From NCBI GenBank assembly GCA_934486735.1, contig CAKSQL010000003.1:1-64000 (forward strand): a DNA stretch of 64,000 nt, in the 5' to 3' direction. This DNA is from an uncultured Clostridia bacterium (lineage in GTDB: Bacteria; Bacillota; Clostridia; UBA1381). The notes beneath the pieces are model-generated. The model saw only the letters and a list, made by a program, of their open reading frames with translations. It was not told the origin of the DNA and did not search any database. This document shows, piece after piece, positions 7,959 through 16,508 of the stretch (position 1 is the first letter of the stretch; each line of letters opens with the position of its first letter). The position numbers were made by a program, and so were the translations under genes.

Positions 7959-9027
7959 AAAATTAACAGACACACTGGACGGATATCTGAAGATTGGTTT
8001 GCCGTTTTATGATTGTATTGTTATGCATGACGGAAAATGCGTATACAGGCATGCCGGGGGATATACAAAAAAAGGAACTCCGGTGAGCGGAAAGGAGCTT
8101 TACAATATTTATTCCTGCTCAAAGCTGATTACATGCACTGCGGCGCTGCAGCTATGGGAAAAAGGTGCATTTCGGCTTAAAGATGAGCTTTATCGGTATA
8201 TGCAGGAGTTTGAGCATATGCAGGTGAGAGAAGAAAGCGGAACAAGGGAGGCGAGCAAAAAAATCACAATTGAGCAGCTGTTCACAATGACGGGCGGTTT
8301 CAGTTATGATTTATATTCGCCGATGCTGAAAAAGTGCAGAGAGGAAACCGGCGGCGAGTGCCGCACAAGAGATACGATGAAATATCTTGCCAAAGAACCG
8401 CTTTTGTTTGAGCCGGGATATCGCTGGGAATATAGCTTGTGTCACGATGTTTTGGCGGCTTTGGTTGAAGTTGTCTCGAAAAAAAGCTTCGGCGAATATG
8501 TAAAGGAAAATATTTTTGATGTCTGCGGCATGGAAAATTCAACATTTCTGCCGGAGGATATTTCAAAAATCGTGAATCAGTACCGCTATGACGAAAAAGC
8601 AAAAAAGGTTGCGGAATGTGAAAAAGCATGCGAGTACAGAATCGGAACAAAGTATGAAAGCGGCGGTGCGGGCTGTGTGTCAACGGTTGACGATTACATA
8701 CGCTTTTTGGAGGGAATCAGGACATATAAGCTGCTAAAGAAAGAGACGGTCGATATGCTTGCAAAAAATCGGCTGACAAAAGAGCAGATTTATATGCCGA
8801 CGTATTGGGTGGCTGAAAAACGCGGTTTCGGACTCGGGCAGCAGTGCCCGTGGGAGGAGAGCACCCGACCCGATTTCGGCTGGGGCGGAGCCGCCGGTGC
8901 GCATTATTTTATCGACAGGAAAAACGGAATATCGGCTTATTTGGGGACACATATTTTGGGTTTTGCGCCGTATCAGGAGAATAGAATCAAGATTACAAAA
9001 ATTATACAGGAAGAGCTGGCTAAGTGA
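7951..9027 (+). CDS. Beta-lactamase-fold serine hydrolase (class C/EstB-like)
   Basis: 358 residues. The nucleophile motif SxxK is S55-C-S-K58 in NIYSCSKLI; a WEYSLCHDVL segment takes the place of the YxN motif. No signal peptide is visible, so the protein is probably cytoplasmic, unlike resistance beta-lactamases. Family members include esterases, D-amino-acid amidases and peptidases. ATG 7951 overlaps the activase stop by 8 bp (translational coupling); a TTG at 7936 would extend it by five residues. Its place between GRE1/activase and GRE2 suggests it opens an ester, amide or lactam to release the GRE substrate; this is inference. Confidence 0.8.
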   Translation: MFEKLTDTLDGYLKIGLPFYDCIVMHDGKCVYRHAGGYTKKGTPVSGKELYNIYSCSKLITCTAALQLWEKGAFRLKDELYRYMQEFEHMQVREESGTREASKKITIEQLFTMTGGFSYDLYSPMLKKCREETGGECRTRDTMKYLAKEPLLFEPGYRWEYSLCHDVLAALVEVVSKKSFGEYVKENIFDVCGMENSTFLPEDISKIVNQYRYDEKAKKVAECEKACEYRIGTKYESGGAGCVSTVDDYIRFLEGIRTYKLLKKETVDMLAKNRLTKEQIYMPTYWVAEKRGFGLGQQCPWEESTRPDFGWGGAAGAHYFIDRKNGISAYLGTHILGFAPYQENRIKITKIIQEELAK

Positions 9028-9133
9028 AAAAACTGCGGTGGATTTTGACGGATTGGACTGCGTGTACAAATATTAAAAAACGTATGCGGAGGTTTTGTTT
9101 GTGTTGCGGATAAGAGAAAATTTATTTTTTTTG

Positions 9134-9161
9134 TGCCGCTTTGGGGCGGCGGAATGGAGAT
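9134..9161 (+). repeat. Hairpin plus ribosome-site element, copy 1
   Basis: TGCCGC-TTTGGG-GCGGC forms a 5-bp GC stem directly before GGAATGGAGATT, which carries the ribosome site of GRE2. A near copy precedes recD2 at 49690-49719. Confidence 0.5.
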
Positions 9162-9165
9162 TAAT

Positions 9166-11289
9166 ATGAATGAAAGAATTAAAAAACTTACCGAACTTAC
9201 ACTAAACGGAGATATGTTTGTTTATCCGGTGAAAACTGAGTTTGACAGGGAAGATTTGTTTTTGCCGAAATTGGAAATGGAAGTGAAAAGGCTTTGCGAG
9301 TATATAAAAAATCAAGAGCCGAAGCTGACTCAATATTCGAAAATGACAGGCTTTTTCCAATGCGACGGAAGCGTTGTCGGCGACGCTTTCAGACGAGGCG
9401 GTCATGAACAGACTCAAAAGGCGCTGGATGCATTTTACTTAAAGTCAATAGATAATCTCTCAACAATGGAGTGGCAGCATGCGACCGCCGATTACAAAAA
9501 GGTTTTGGACAAAGGCTTTTCGGGGATTATCGCCGATATAGAAAAATCCGCCGCCGAACATAGCAAAAAGGAAGAGCTTGAATTTTTGTCAGGGCTAAAG
9601 AAAACGGCGGAGACGATAATTGTATGGGCGCATAAATGCTCAAAAAGAGCAGAGGAGTTTTCGGAAAGGGTCGAAAATGCGGAGTATAAGAAAAATCTCA
9701 AAAAGCTGTCCGCAGCGCTTATGAACGTGCCCGAGAACAAGCCGAACAGCTTTTATGAGGCTGTACTTTCGATTTATGTATGTTTTTCCCTCGATCCGGA
9801 CAGCGTCGGAACGCTTGACCGGTATCTCACTCCGTTTTATCGTGAGGATAGCGCAAAAGGAGTGCTTTCAAAGGACGAGGCAAAGGAATATTTGCAGGAA
9901 CTGTTTTTGATGATTCAGGCGGCGACAGAGCGTGAATCTAAAATGTTTACTCGTGGCGGCGAATCACATTTTTGTATCGGCGGATATCTCGAAAACGGCG
10001 AGGACGGTTTTAATGAGGTTTCGCGGCTTATTGTCGAAAGTATGCTTGATTTGCCGACATACATTCCGCAGGTGACTCTCAGATGGACAAAAAAGACTCC
10101 GCGTGAGGTGCTTCGTTTTATGCTTGACGCCGAACGGCGCGACCTAAACAAACGAATTGCGTTTACAAATGATGAAAAGAGAATAAAATGCTACACCGAA
10201 ATTTGCGGCATACCGTTTGAACGTGCAGTTTCATATACCATGGTAGGCTGTAACGAGCCGGCGTTTTTGGGAGCAATTACGGGCAGCAATTCAAAGGGAA
10301 ATATTTTAAAATCGGTCGAAACGTTGTTTCACGAAAGGACGGAAGAAATAGCCGCCGCAAAGGATTTTGACGAATTTTACAAGCTTTTTGAGGAGGAAAT
10401 GTTCTCTGACCTCGAAAAGATTTATGATTATGACGACAAATACAATCTTCTTCGTGCAAGAGACATAAATTATCTGTCAAGTCTGCTTTTCAACGGCTGT
10501 ATCGAAAATGCAAAAAGCCTTACGCAGGGCGGAGGAGATACCGTTATAGCCTCCCCTATGCTGATAGGCGTAACCAATGTTATAGATTCACTGATTACGG
10601 TAAAACAGTTTGTTTTTGATGAAAAGCTGTTTACGATGCAGAGGCTTGTCGACGCACTAAATGCCAATTGGCACGGATACGAGGAAATGAGGACAGTCAT
10701 TATCAAAAAGGGAAAGTTTTTCGGCAATGACGATGCTTTGTCAAACTCGGTGGCACGCAGGCTGTACGAAAGCTTTTACAGATACCTCAAGGATAAAAGG
10801 AACGTATTCGGCTATCATTGGCTGATCGGCGATTTACTGGGATATAACGAACATCATAAATGGTTCGGCGAGAAAACAAAATCAACTCCGGATGGAAGAT
10901 TTGCGGGAGAACAATTAAAATTCGGTATAGGTCAGAGCAGCGGCAGGGACAAGAACGGTTTGGCGGCGTATTTAAACTCAGTTGCAAAGCTTGACCCGAA
11001 TGCAATTGCCTGCGGTTCAACGGTGACAAATGTGTCGCTTGATGAACAGCTTGTGAAAAATGATGATAATTTTGAAAAACTGGTCGATATGTTCAGAACA
11101 TATTTTGAAGCCGGCGGAGTGCATTTTCAGTTAACCTATGTTTCGGCAGATGAGCTTAAACGTGCAAAGAAAAAGCCGTCGGAGTATAAAAATTTGCGCG
11201 TCAGAGTGACGGGATTTTCCGACTATTTTGTGAATTTGCAGGACAGCGTGCAGAATGATATAATCGAAAGAACGGTACAGACCAAATAA
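9166..11289 (+). CDS. Glycyl radical enzyme 2, paralogue of GRE1
   Basis: 707 residues from ATG 9166 (GGAG at 9155). Radical Gly is residue 683 in RVTGFSDYF; active-site Cys is residue 362 in VGCNEPAFLG, again followed by x-Glu. It aligns with GRE1 from the first residue (MNERIKKLTELTLNG against MNERIEKLTRLTLDG) and shares blocks such as RGGESHFC.GGY and LPTYIPQ, so the pair arose by duplication. Pocket residues around the Cys differ (EPAFLG against EVAYPG), which may mean different but related substrates. The 138-bp gap before it holds the hairpin/RBS element but no clear promoter or strong terminator, so read-through from GRE1 is likely. The M20 peptidase follows by 15 bp. Confidence 0.88.
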   Translation: MNERIKKLTELTLNGDMFVYPVKTEFDREDLFLPKLEMEVKRLCEYIKNQEPKLTQYSKMTGFFQCDGSVVGDAFRRGGHEQTQKALDAFYLKSIDNLSTMEWQHATADYKKVLDKGFSGIIADIEKSAAEHSKKEELEFLSGLKKTAETIIVWAHKCSKRAEEFSERVENAEYKKNLKKLSAALMNVPENKPNSFYEAVLSIYVCFSLDPDSVGTLDRYLTPFYREDSAKGVLSKDEAKEYLQELFLMIQAATERESKMFTRGGESHFCIGGYLENGEDGFNEVSRLIVESMLDLPTYIPQVTLRWTKKTPREVLRFMLDAERRDLNKRIAFTNDEKRIKCYTEICGIPFERAVSYTMVGCNEPAFLGAITGSNSKGNILKSVETLFHERTEEIAAAKDFDEFYKLFEEEMFSDLEKIYDYDDKYNLLRARDINYLSSLLFNGCIENAKSLTQGGGDTVIASPMLIGVTNVIDSLITVKQFVFDEKLFTMQRLVDALNANWHGYEEMRTVIIKKGKFFGNDDALSNSVARRLYESFYRYLKDKRNVFGYHWLIGDLLGYNEHHKWFGEKTKSTPDGRFAGEQLKFGIGQSSGRDKNGLAAYLNSVAKLDPNAIACGSTVTNVSLDEQLVKNDDNFEKLVDMFRTYFEAGGVHFQLTYVSADELKRAKKKPSEYKNLRVRVTGFSDYFVNLQDSVQNDIIERTVQTK

Positions 11290-11304
11290 GAGGTGGAACG
11301 AATA

Positions 11305-12630
11305 ATGAAAACAAGAATACATAACTATATTGAGGAACACAGGGAAGAAATGATAAATCTCTTAAAAGAGCTTGTAAAAATTAATTCGATAGGCGCAGAG
11401 TCGGAGGAGCATGCGCCGTTTGGGCGCGGCTGTGCGGATATACTGGAGTATATTGAAAAAATATATGCCGAGAACGGATTTGAAACAGAGCTTGACTCGG
11501 ACGGCGGATTTCTGCTGTCATATTTCGGCAAGGGCGAAAGAAACCTCGGAATGTTTGCACATGCCGACACTGTGGCAGCTGATGAAGACTGGGTTTACAC
11601 AACTCCGTTTGAGCCGATTGAAAAGGACGGATTTTTAATCGGCAGGGGCGTCATGGATAATAAGGCGGCGGTGGTTATCTCGCTTTATTGTGCAAAAATG
11701 CTCAAAGAACTTGATATTCCTTTTGATTCAAGACTTATACTTTTTAGCGGCGGAAACGAGGAGACCGGTATGCGGGATTTGACGAATTATTTGAACAAGC
11801 ATACTCCGCCGGAGTTTTCACTGGTTGTTGATAGTGGATTTCCGCTCTATCACGGCGATAAGGGCATTTTGCAGCTTATGGCGACAGCCGAAACGGAGTT
11901 TAAGGAAATAGATGATTTTTCGGGCGGCAGAGATATAAATATTATTCTCGGAAAGGCGAGCGCGAAAATAGGAAATAAAGTTGTGACCGAGCAGGGGATA
12001 TCATGCCACGGTGCACTGCCTCAGGGGTCGGTGAATGCGGGATATTTGCTTGCGGAGAGGATAAAGGGTGAACTTAATGAGGACAGAAAGCAGATAGAAC
12101 TTGTGTCCGAGATTTTAAAGGACTATGACGGCAGCGTTTTCGGAATCGAGCATGAGGACGAAATTTTCGGAAATCTGACCTGTACAAACGGAGTGATAGA
12201 AACTTGCGGTAAAAAGCTGAGCCTGTCGCTCGATATAAGATATGGGGCCGGTATTGATGCCGTGGATATTTTGAAAAAAATTAAGAAATTTTTTTCAAAG
12301 CATAATTGGACGGTTGATATAATCAGTGAAAAGAAGCCGTTTTTGATTTCATCAGACAATAAATATGTAAAAGCGTGCTTAAAGGCGTACGGCGATTTTT
12401 GCGGAGAGAAAAATCCGCCGATGTATATAAATGCCGGTGCGACCTATGCCGGGATGCTCCCATGCGCAGCCGAGGTGGGTACAGATCCATACGGCGGCAA
12501 ACCGGAGGAAATGCCCGAAGGGCATGGCGCAGCGCATCAGCCGGACGAATGTATAAATATTGACGGATTTATAAAGGCTGCCGAAATTGTTATGAATATG
12601 CTGATTGTATGTGATAAAGCAGGGAGATAA
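11305..12630 (+). CDS. M20-family metallopeptidase (PepV/dipeptidase-like)
   Basis: 441 residues. Zinc-site signatures of M20 are clear: FAHADTV (His and Asp), GRGVMDNKA (bridging Asp), GGNEETG (catalytic and metal Glu). An inserted central domain and the overall length match the PepV/carnosinase-like group, which cleave dipeptides or N-acyl amino acids. ATG 11305 follows AGGTGG by good spacing; a GTG at 11293 is less likely. It starts 15 bp after GRE2, so it is the last gene of the GRE operon. Inferred role: trim a peptide or acyl-amino-acid precursor or product of the GRE pathway. Confidence 0.88.
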   Translation: MKTRIHNYIEEHREEMINLLKELVKINSIGAESEEHAPFGRGCADILEYIEKIYAENGFETELDSDGGFLLSYFGKGERNLGMFAHADTVAADEDWVYTTPFEPIEKDGFLIGRGVMDNKAAVVISLYCAKMLKELDIPFDSRLILFSGGNEETGMRDLTNYLNKHTPPEFSLVVDSGFPLYHGDKGILQLMATAETEFKEIDDFSGGRDINIILGKASAKIGNKVVTEQGISCHGALPQGSVNAGYLLAERIKGELNEDRKQIELVSEILKDYDGSVFGIEHEDEIFGNLTCTNGVIETCGKKLSLSLDIRYGAGIDAVDILKKIKKFFSKHNWTVDIISEKKPFLISSDNKYVKACLKAYGDFCGEKNPPMYINAGATYAGMLPCAAEVGTDPYGGKPEEMPEGHGAAHQPDECINIDGFIKAAEIVMNMLIVCDKAGR

Positions 12631-12631
12631 C

Positions 12632-12661
12632 GTAGTGGCGACCAAACAGGGTCGCCACTAC
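12632..12661. terminator. Perfect 12-bp hairpin between convergent genes
   Basis: GTAGTGGCGACC (12632-12643) pairs with GGTCGCCACTAC (12650-12661) around the loop AAACAG. It starts right after the M20 stop and covers the stop codon of the convergent AraC gene. There is no T-run on either strand, so it may stabilise 3' ends rather than terminate by itself. Confidence 0.6.
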
Positions 12662-13416
12662 TGCGTCGAGTGCCTGTAAAGCTTTGGAGATGTGCCGAAA
12701 TGCTTTTTAAATAAAGCGGAAAAATATTTTTCGTTCGAGAAGCCGCATTTGTGCGCGATGTCTTTTATCGGAAGATATTGCGTTTCGAGCAGCATGCACG
12801 CACGCTTTAAGCGCAGATTTGTCTGATATTCTTTCAGCGTGATACCGAATTTGTTTTTGAAATCAATTCGGAGATATGCATCGCTGATTTTCAGCATCCC
12901 GGAGAGTTCGGCAAGTGAAAAGCGTGAGTCTCCGAGGTGCTTTTCTATTATCGCCGCCGCACGCGAGGATATATCACAGCTGCCGCCCAAGCGGCGGAAG
13001 AGCTCATTTTCGATTGTGTACAGAATATTGCTCAAAACGGCGTTGCACCTGAGCGAATAGCCGATTTCTTTATTTTCCCATTCGTTTAAAATTTCATCAA
13101 ACAGCGGCTCGTAAGCATCGCTGTTTTCGGGATAGAATACGGCGATTGAATCGGGGACGCTTCCGTAAATTTCGAAGTGAACAACGATTAGATTCTCATT
13201 CCCCGAAACTTGAGAATATGACAGATTTTGGGGGATAAAGGCAATGCTTTTGCCGTTCGTCTCGTAAGCCTTGCCGGATTGATAAAAAACCGTTTCGCCC
13301 CTTTTTCGATAACTTAGAACGGAAAAGCTTCGCCCTGAGGTCGGAAACGATACCTTTCTGCCGCGCGAAAGCTGCATGACATCGATAACTCTGACAGCCG
13401 TATTATCTAAAAACAT
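12658..13416 (-). CDS. AraC-family regulator divergent from GH13
   Basis: 252 residues with an N-terminal cupin-like sensor and a C-terminal AraC double helix-turn-helix: ISDAYLRIDFKNKFGITL, then LPIKDIAHKCGFSNEKYFSA and the closing GTSPKLYRHS. It is convergent with the GRE operon and divergent from the GH13 gene, with back-to-back sigma-A promoters between (13441-13519). The likely target is therefore the GH13 gene, possibly also the GRE operon. Its stop codon lies in the 12-bp hairpin shared with the M20 gene. Confidence 0.87.
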   Translation of the reverse strand: MFLDNTAVRVIDVMQLSRGRKVSFPTSGRSFSVLSYRKRGETVFYQSGKAYETNGKSIAFIPQNLSYSQVSGNENLIVVHFEIYGSVPDSIAVFYPENSDAYEPLFDEILNEWENKEIGYSLRCNAVLSNILYTIENELFRRLGGSCDISSRAAAIIEKHLGDSRFSLAELSGMLKISDAYLRIDFKNKFGITLKEYQTNLRLKRACMLLETQYLPIKDIAHKCGFSNEKYFSALFKKHFGTSPKLYRHSTQ

Positions 13417-13440
13417 ACCAAATCACCTCATTACAATTGA

Positions 13441-13469
13441 ATTATAGCATATTTTGTATCGAAAAACAA
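13441..13469 (-). promoter_or_regulatory. Promoter of the second AraC gene
   Basis: Minus strand TTGTTT (13464-13469), 17-bp spacer, TATAAT (13441-13446), 25 bp from the start codon. Confidence 0.55.
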
Positions 13470-13490
13470 CCCTTTTATCATTTTTTTGCC

Positions 13491-13519
13491 TTGCAAAAAT
13501 CAAAATGGCATGATAGAAT
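13491..13519 (+). promoter_or_regulatory. Promoter of the GH13 gene
   Basis: TTGCAA (13491-13496), 17-bp spacer, TAGAAT (13514-13519), 28 bp before the start codon. An inverted-repeat-like TTGCCTTGCAAAAATCAAAA overlaps the -35. Confidence 0.5.
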
Positions 13520-13546
13520 AAAAATAAAAAAGGATGTGCGGATATT

Positions 13547-14872
13547 ATGAAAAATACAGCAATAAAATCCCCGGATTGGTTGGTGTGCGGTGCGGTTTAT
13601 CAGATTAATCCGAGGACTTTTTCAAAGGACGGTACAATCGGCTCGGTGACGGCGGAGCTGGACTTTTTAAAATCAACGGGCTTTGATATTATCTACCTTT
13701 GCCCGGTTTTCTGCGAGGATGAGTCGGAGACGGGATTGAGTCCCCGGCAGATAAAATCGGGGACGGGCAATCCGAAAAACCCATATCGGATGAATGATTA
13801 TTTCGCCATAGACAGCGAGTATGGCACAATGGGGGATTTGGCGGAATTGGTTTCGGAGGCGCACAAAAGGGGAATACGGATATTGCTTGATTTGGTATAT
13901 GCGCACATAGGTCCGAATGCGTCGATAATAAAAAGACATCCGGAATTTGTGCAGAGGACGGCGGAGGGGGAGATTGTAAATACAGAATGGAATTTCCCTG
14001 CTTTGGATTTTAAATGTGAGGGGTTGAGGGAATATCTTTATTGCAATATGATATACTACATATCGGTAATCGATGCCGACGGATTCAGATGCGATGTGGG
14101 GGACATGATTCCCGACGATTTTTGGCATGAGGCTCATAAGAGAATGAGGACAATAAAGCCCGATTCGGTTTTAATCAACGAGGGAGCAAAATACGAAAGA
14201 ATGATGACCTCGTTTAATGCAACTTATTTTTTTAATTGGCATGAAACGCTTTATAAAGTTTTCTGCGAAGGGGAGAGTGCGGAGACAATATCGGAGACGG
14301 ATAAAGAAGCAAAGAGGAACAATTTCCCCAAAGGCGGAATATTGCTTAGGGACATAGATAACCATGATACAGTGACCGATTGGAGTGTGCGCGCCGAGAC
14401 GGCAGCAGGACATGACGGAATCGAGCAGATAGAGGTTATCAATTATCTTGCGGACGGGATTCCGATGATTTATTGCGGAAACGAGATTGCGTGCAAAGCA
14501 AACCTTAACATGTTTGCAAACCGATTTTACCCCGGCGGTTTTGGAGTGACCGACCGTAAAAGAAAAGACACCCCGGCAGCTATACGCCGAATCGGTATTT
14601 TGAAGCAGCTTAATAAGCTTAAAAAAGAGAGCGATATTTTGGCAGACGGCGAAATGAAATGGTGCGAATGTACAAAAGATTCGCTGTCCTTTCGTCGCAT
14701 GCTTGCTGAAAGGGGTATAATTTTTGTCGGCAATGTGAGAAATTCAGTCAGTAGAGTGACTGTCGGAGACGTTCCGAAAAATGCACGGATTATCCTTTCG
14801 AACGGTGTAAAAGAATACAGAGACGGCTGCTTTGATTTTGAAAGATATGGTTATGCTGTGCTTGAATATTGA
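13547..14872 (+). CDS. Cytoplasmic GH13 alpha-glucosidase/amylase-type enzyme
   Basis: 441 residues, TIM-barrel glycoside hydrolase clan H. Catalytic triad: nucleophile D183 in GFRCDVGD, acid/base E212 in LINEGA, and D274 in DIDNHDTV. The first conserved region is LLDLVYAHIGP, with Ala-His where NH is usual. No signal peptide, so it acts on imported malto- or other alpha-gluco-oligosaccharides. The invariant second-barrel segment and a short C-terminal beta domain are present, so the gene looks intact. It is a single-gene unit behind its own promoter, probably run by the divergent AraC protein. GH13 specificity (amylase, oligo-1,6-glucosidase, transferase) cannot be settled from these motifs. 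Confidence 0.9.
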   Translation: MKNTAIKSPDWLVCGAVYQINPRTFSKDGTIGSVTAELDFLKSTGFDIIYLCPVFCEDESETGLSPRQIKSGTGNPKNPYRMNDYFAIDSEYGTMGDLAELVSEAHKRGIRILLDLVYAHIGPNASIIKRHPEFVQRTAEGEIVNTEWNFPALDFKCEGLREYLYCNMIYYISVIDADGFRCDVGDMIPDDFWHEAHKRMRTIKPDSVLINEGAKYERMMTSFNATYFFNWHETLYKVFCEGESAETISETDKEAKRNNFPKGGILLRDIDNHDTVTDWSVRAETAAGHDGIEQIEVINYLADGIPMIYCGNEIACKANLNMFANRFYPGGFGVTDRKRKDTPAAIRRIGILKQLNKLKKESDILADGEMKWCECTKDSLSFRRMLAERGIIFVGNVRNSVSRVTVGDVPKNARIILSNGVKEYRDGCFDFERYGYAVLEY

Positions 14873-14924
14873 TTTGGGCAGAGCATAAAAAGTAAAAATT
14901 TTTCGAAAGGCGAAGCGTTTTGAT

Positions 14925-14998
14925 TTGATGTGACCTTGTGAATGTTGGATTTTTGGTCTGATTTTCGCAAGGTCACATCAATTTGTCCCGCCTTTTTT
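14925..14998 (+). terminator. Long-loop terminator-like hairpin after GH13
   Basis: TTGATGTGACCTTG (14925-14938) pairs perfectly with CAAGGTCACATCAA (14968-14981), enclosing a 29-nt loop, and is followed by six T at 14993-14998. The stem is long for a terminator; the intervening loop may fold further. Confidence 0.55.
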
Positions 14999-15018
14999 GT
15001 ACTTTTTTGAAAAAACTC

Positions 15019-15047
15019 TTTACTTTATGCGAAAAAAACGATATAAT
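15019..15047 (+). promoter_or_regulatory. Promoter of the site-2 protease/scp operon
   Basis: TTTACT (15019-15024), 17-bp spacer, TATAAT (15042-15047), followed by the M50 gene start at 15092. Short gaps downstream suggest one transcript through gerW. Confidence 0.6.
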
Positions 15048-15091
15048 ATATATTGGATATTAATATTTTTCGGATACGAAAGGGAATGAAC

Positions 15092-15748
15092 ATGAGTTTT
15101 TTATTAAGCAGAATATATTCTTTGATGCAAAATATAATAATCGTTGTACCTACGGTGCTTATTGCGCTGATGGGGCATGAGCTGGCGCATGGATGGGTTT
15201 CGATTAAGCTCGGCGACCCGACTCCTAAAATTGACGGGCGAATGACATTAAATCCGTTAAAGCATCTTGACCCGATCGGAACTATTCTTATGGTTGTTAC
15301 CGGTTTCGGCTGGGCAAAGCCGGTGAGGGTAAATCCGATGTATTACAATGACAGAAAAAAGGGTATGGCACTGGTTGCGCTGGCAGGACCTGCGGCAAAT
15401 CTCGTCATGGCGGCGCTCGGCATGATAATCGGTATGTTTTTGGTTAAAATATTCTCGCACAGCGCTTTTGCGGCAACACTAATCGGAAGCTATACTTCTA
15501 CTTTTGTGAGCATGAATCTCGGATTTTTGGTATTTAATCTTATTCCTCTGCCGCCGCTCGACGGCTCGAAAATCCTCGGCATGTTTTTGCCGAACCGTGC
15601 ATATTACACTATGCTTGAATACGAAAGATATTCCATGATTTTGCTTATGTTTTTGTCCTTGAGCGGCGTCTTTAACAAAATTATAGGTACGGGTGTCGGC
15701 ATTTTTTGGAATGCCATCTGGAATTTGGCGAATGCTATTGTATTTTAA
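15092..15748 (+). CDS. Site-2 protease family membrane metalloprotease (M50)
   Basis: 218 residues, about five to six membrane helices. The zinc motif HELAHGW lies in the first long helix and the third ligand region is NLIPLPPLDGSKIL, both diagnostic of M50B rhomboid-like S2P homologues. No PDZ domain, so it belongs to the minimal YwhC/YdiL-type proteins often found next to scpA in Clostridia. Natural substrate unknown. ATG 15092 is seven bases behind GAAAGGG; ATG 15086 lacks room for the ribosome site. scpA follows after 19 bp. Confidence 0.9.
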   Translation: MSFLLSRIYSLMQNIIIVVPTVLIALMGHELAHGWVSIKLGDPTPKIDGRMTLNPLKHLDPIGTILMVVTGFGWAKPVRVNPMYYNDRKKGMALVALAGPAANLVMAALGMIIGMFLVKIFSHSAFAATLIGSYTSTFVSMNLGFLVFNLIPLPPLDGSKILGMFLPNRAYYTMLEYERYSMILLMFLSLSGVFNKIIGTGVGIFWNAIWNLANAIVF

Positions 15749-15767
15749 AGTATAGGATTTGAAAATA

Positions 15768-16508
15768 ATGGAAACAATGTTATATAAACTGGACTCTTTT
15801 GAGGGACCTTTGGATCTGCTTTTGCATCTGATTACAAAAAACAAGGTCAGCATTTACGACATTCCGATAGTGGAAATAACCGACCAATACATCGAGGCTA
15901 TTGACGGAATCGAGGATTCCAAATTGGAGAATGCCAGTGAATTTATCGTTATGGCAGCGCAGCTTTTGTATATAAAATCGAAGATGCTTCTTCCAAAAGA
16001 AGAGGAGGAAGAAGAGGAAGACCCCAGAGAGGATCTGGCGGCTCGGCTTTTGGAATATCAAAGGTACAAGGAAGTGTCAAAGGAATTAAGAAAGACCGAA
16101 TTTTGGTCGCGGTATATGATTTTTAAGGAGCCGGAAAAAATAAATTTTCCGATTCCGGAGTACAACAAGGAGCATAAGGTGTCGGAGTTGACAGACGCGT
16201 TTGCTACGATAATGGAGCGGCGCAGACGACGCGAAAAGCCGACAAAAAAAGCCTTTTCGGGCATAGTCGGGCGTGAAAAGGTGTCGGTCGACGACATGGT
16301 TGAAAAGGTATGTAAAATGCTCGCAAAAGCACCGAGGCTTAAATTCGGGTCTATATTTAAAAAGGACGACTCAAAGCCCGAGATGATAGCAACATTTCTT
16401 GCAATACTCGAAATGATAAAGCTCAATAAGATTACGGCAGATTATGACGAGGAAAAAAGTGATTTTATAATATCTGCCGCAAAGGGGAGTGAACAAAAGA
16501 TTGGATAA
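15768..16508 (+). CDS. scpA: Segregation and condensation protein A
   Basis: Kleisin subunit of the Smc-ScpAB condensin, which compacts and segregates the chromosome. 246 residues: the N-terminal FEGPLDLLLHLITKNK helical domain binds the Smc neck, an acidic linker (run of Glu near residue 85) follows, and the C-terminal winged helix (residues ~175-246) binds the Smc cap. It follows the M50 gene and overlaps scpB by 20 bp. The pairing scpA-scpB and the full length make the call secure. Confidence 0.96.
   Translation: METMLYKLDSFEGPLDLLLHLITKNKVSIYDIPIVEITDQYIEAIDGIEDSKLENASEFIVMAAQLLYIKSKMLLPKEEEEEEEDPREDLAARLLEYQRYKEVSKELRKTEFWSRYMIFKEPEKINFPIPEYNKEHKVSELTDAFATIMERRRRREKPTKKAFSGIVGREKVSVDDMVEKVCKMLAKAPRLKFGSIFKKDDSKPEMIATFLAILEMIKLNKITADYDEEKSDFIISAAKGSEQKIG

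Noticed and set aside
7951..9027. Antibiotic-resistance beta-lactamase
   Set aside because: No signal peptide, poor YxN motif, and a catabolic operon context; a cytoplasmic esterase/amidase role is more likely.
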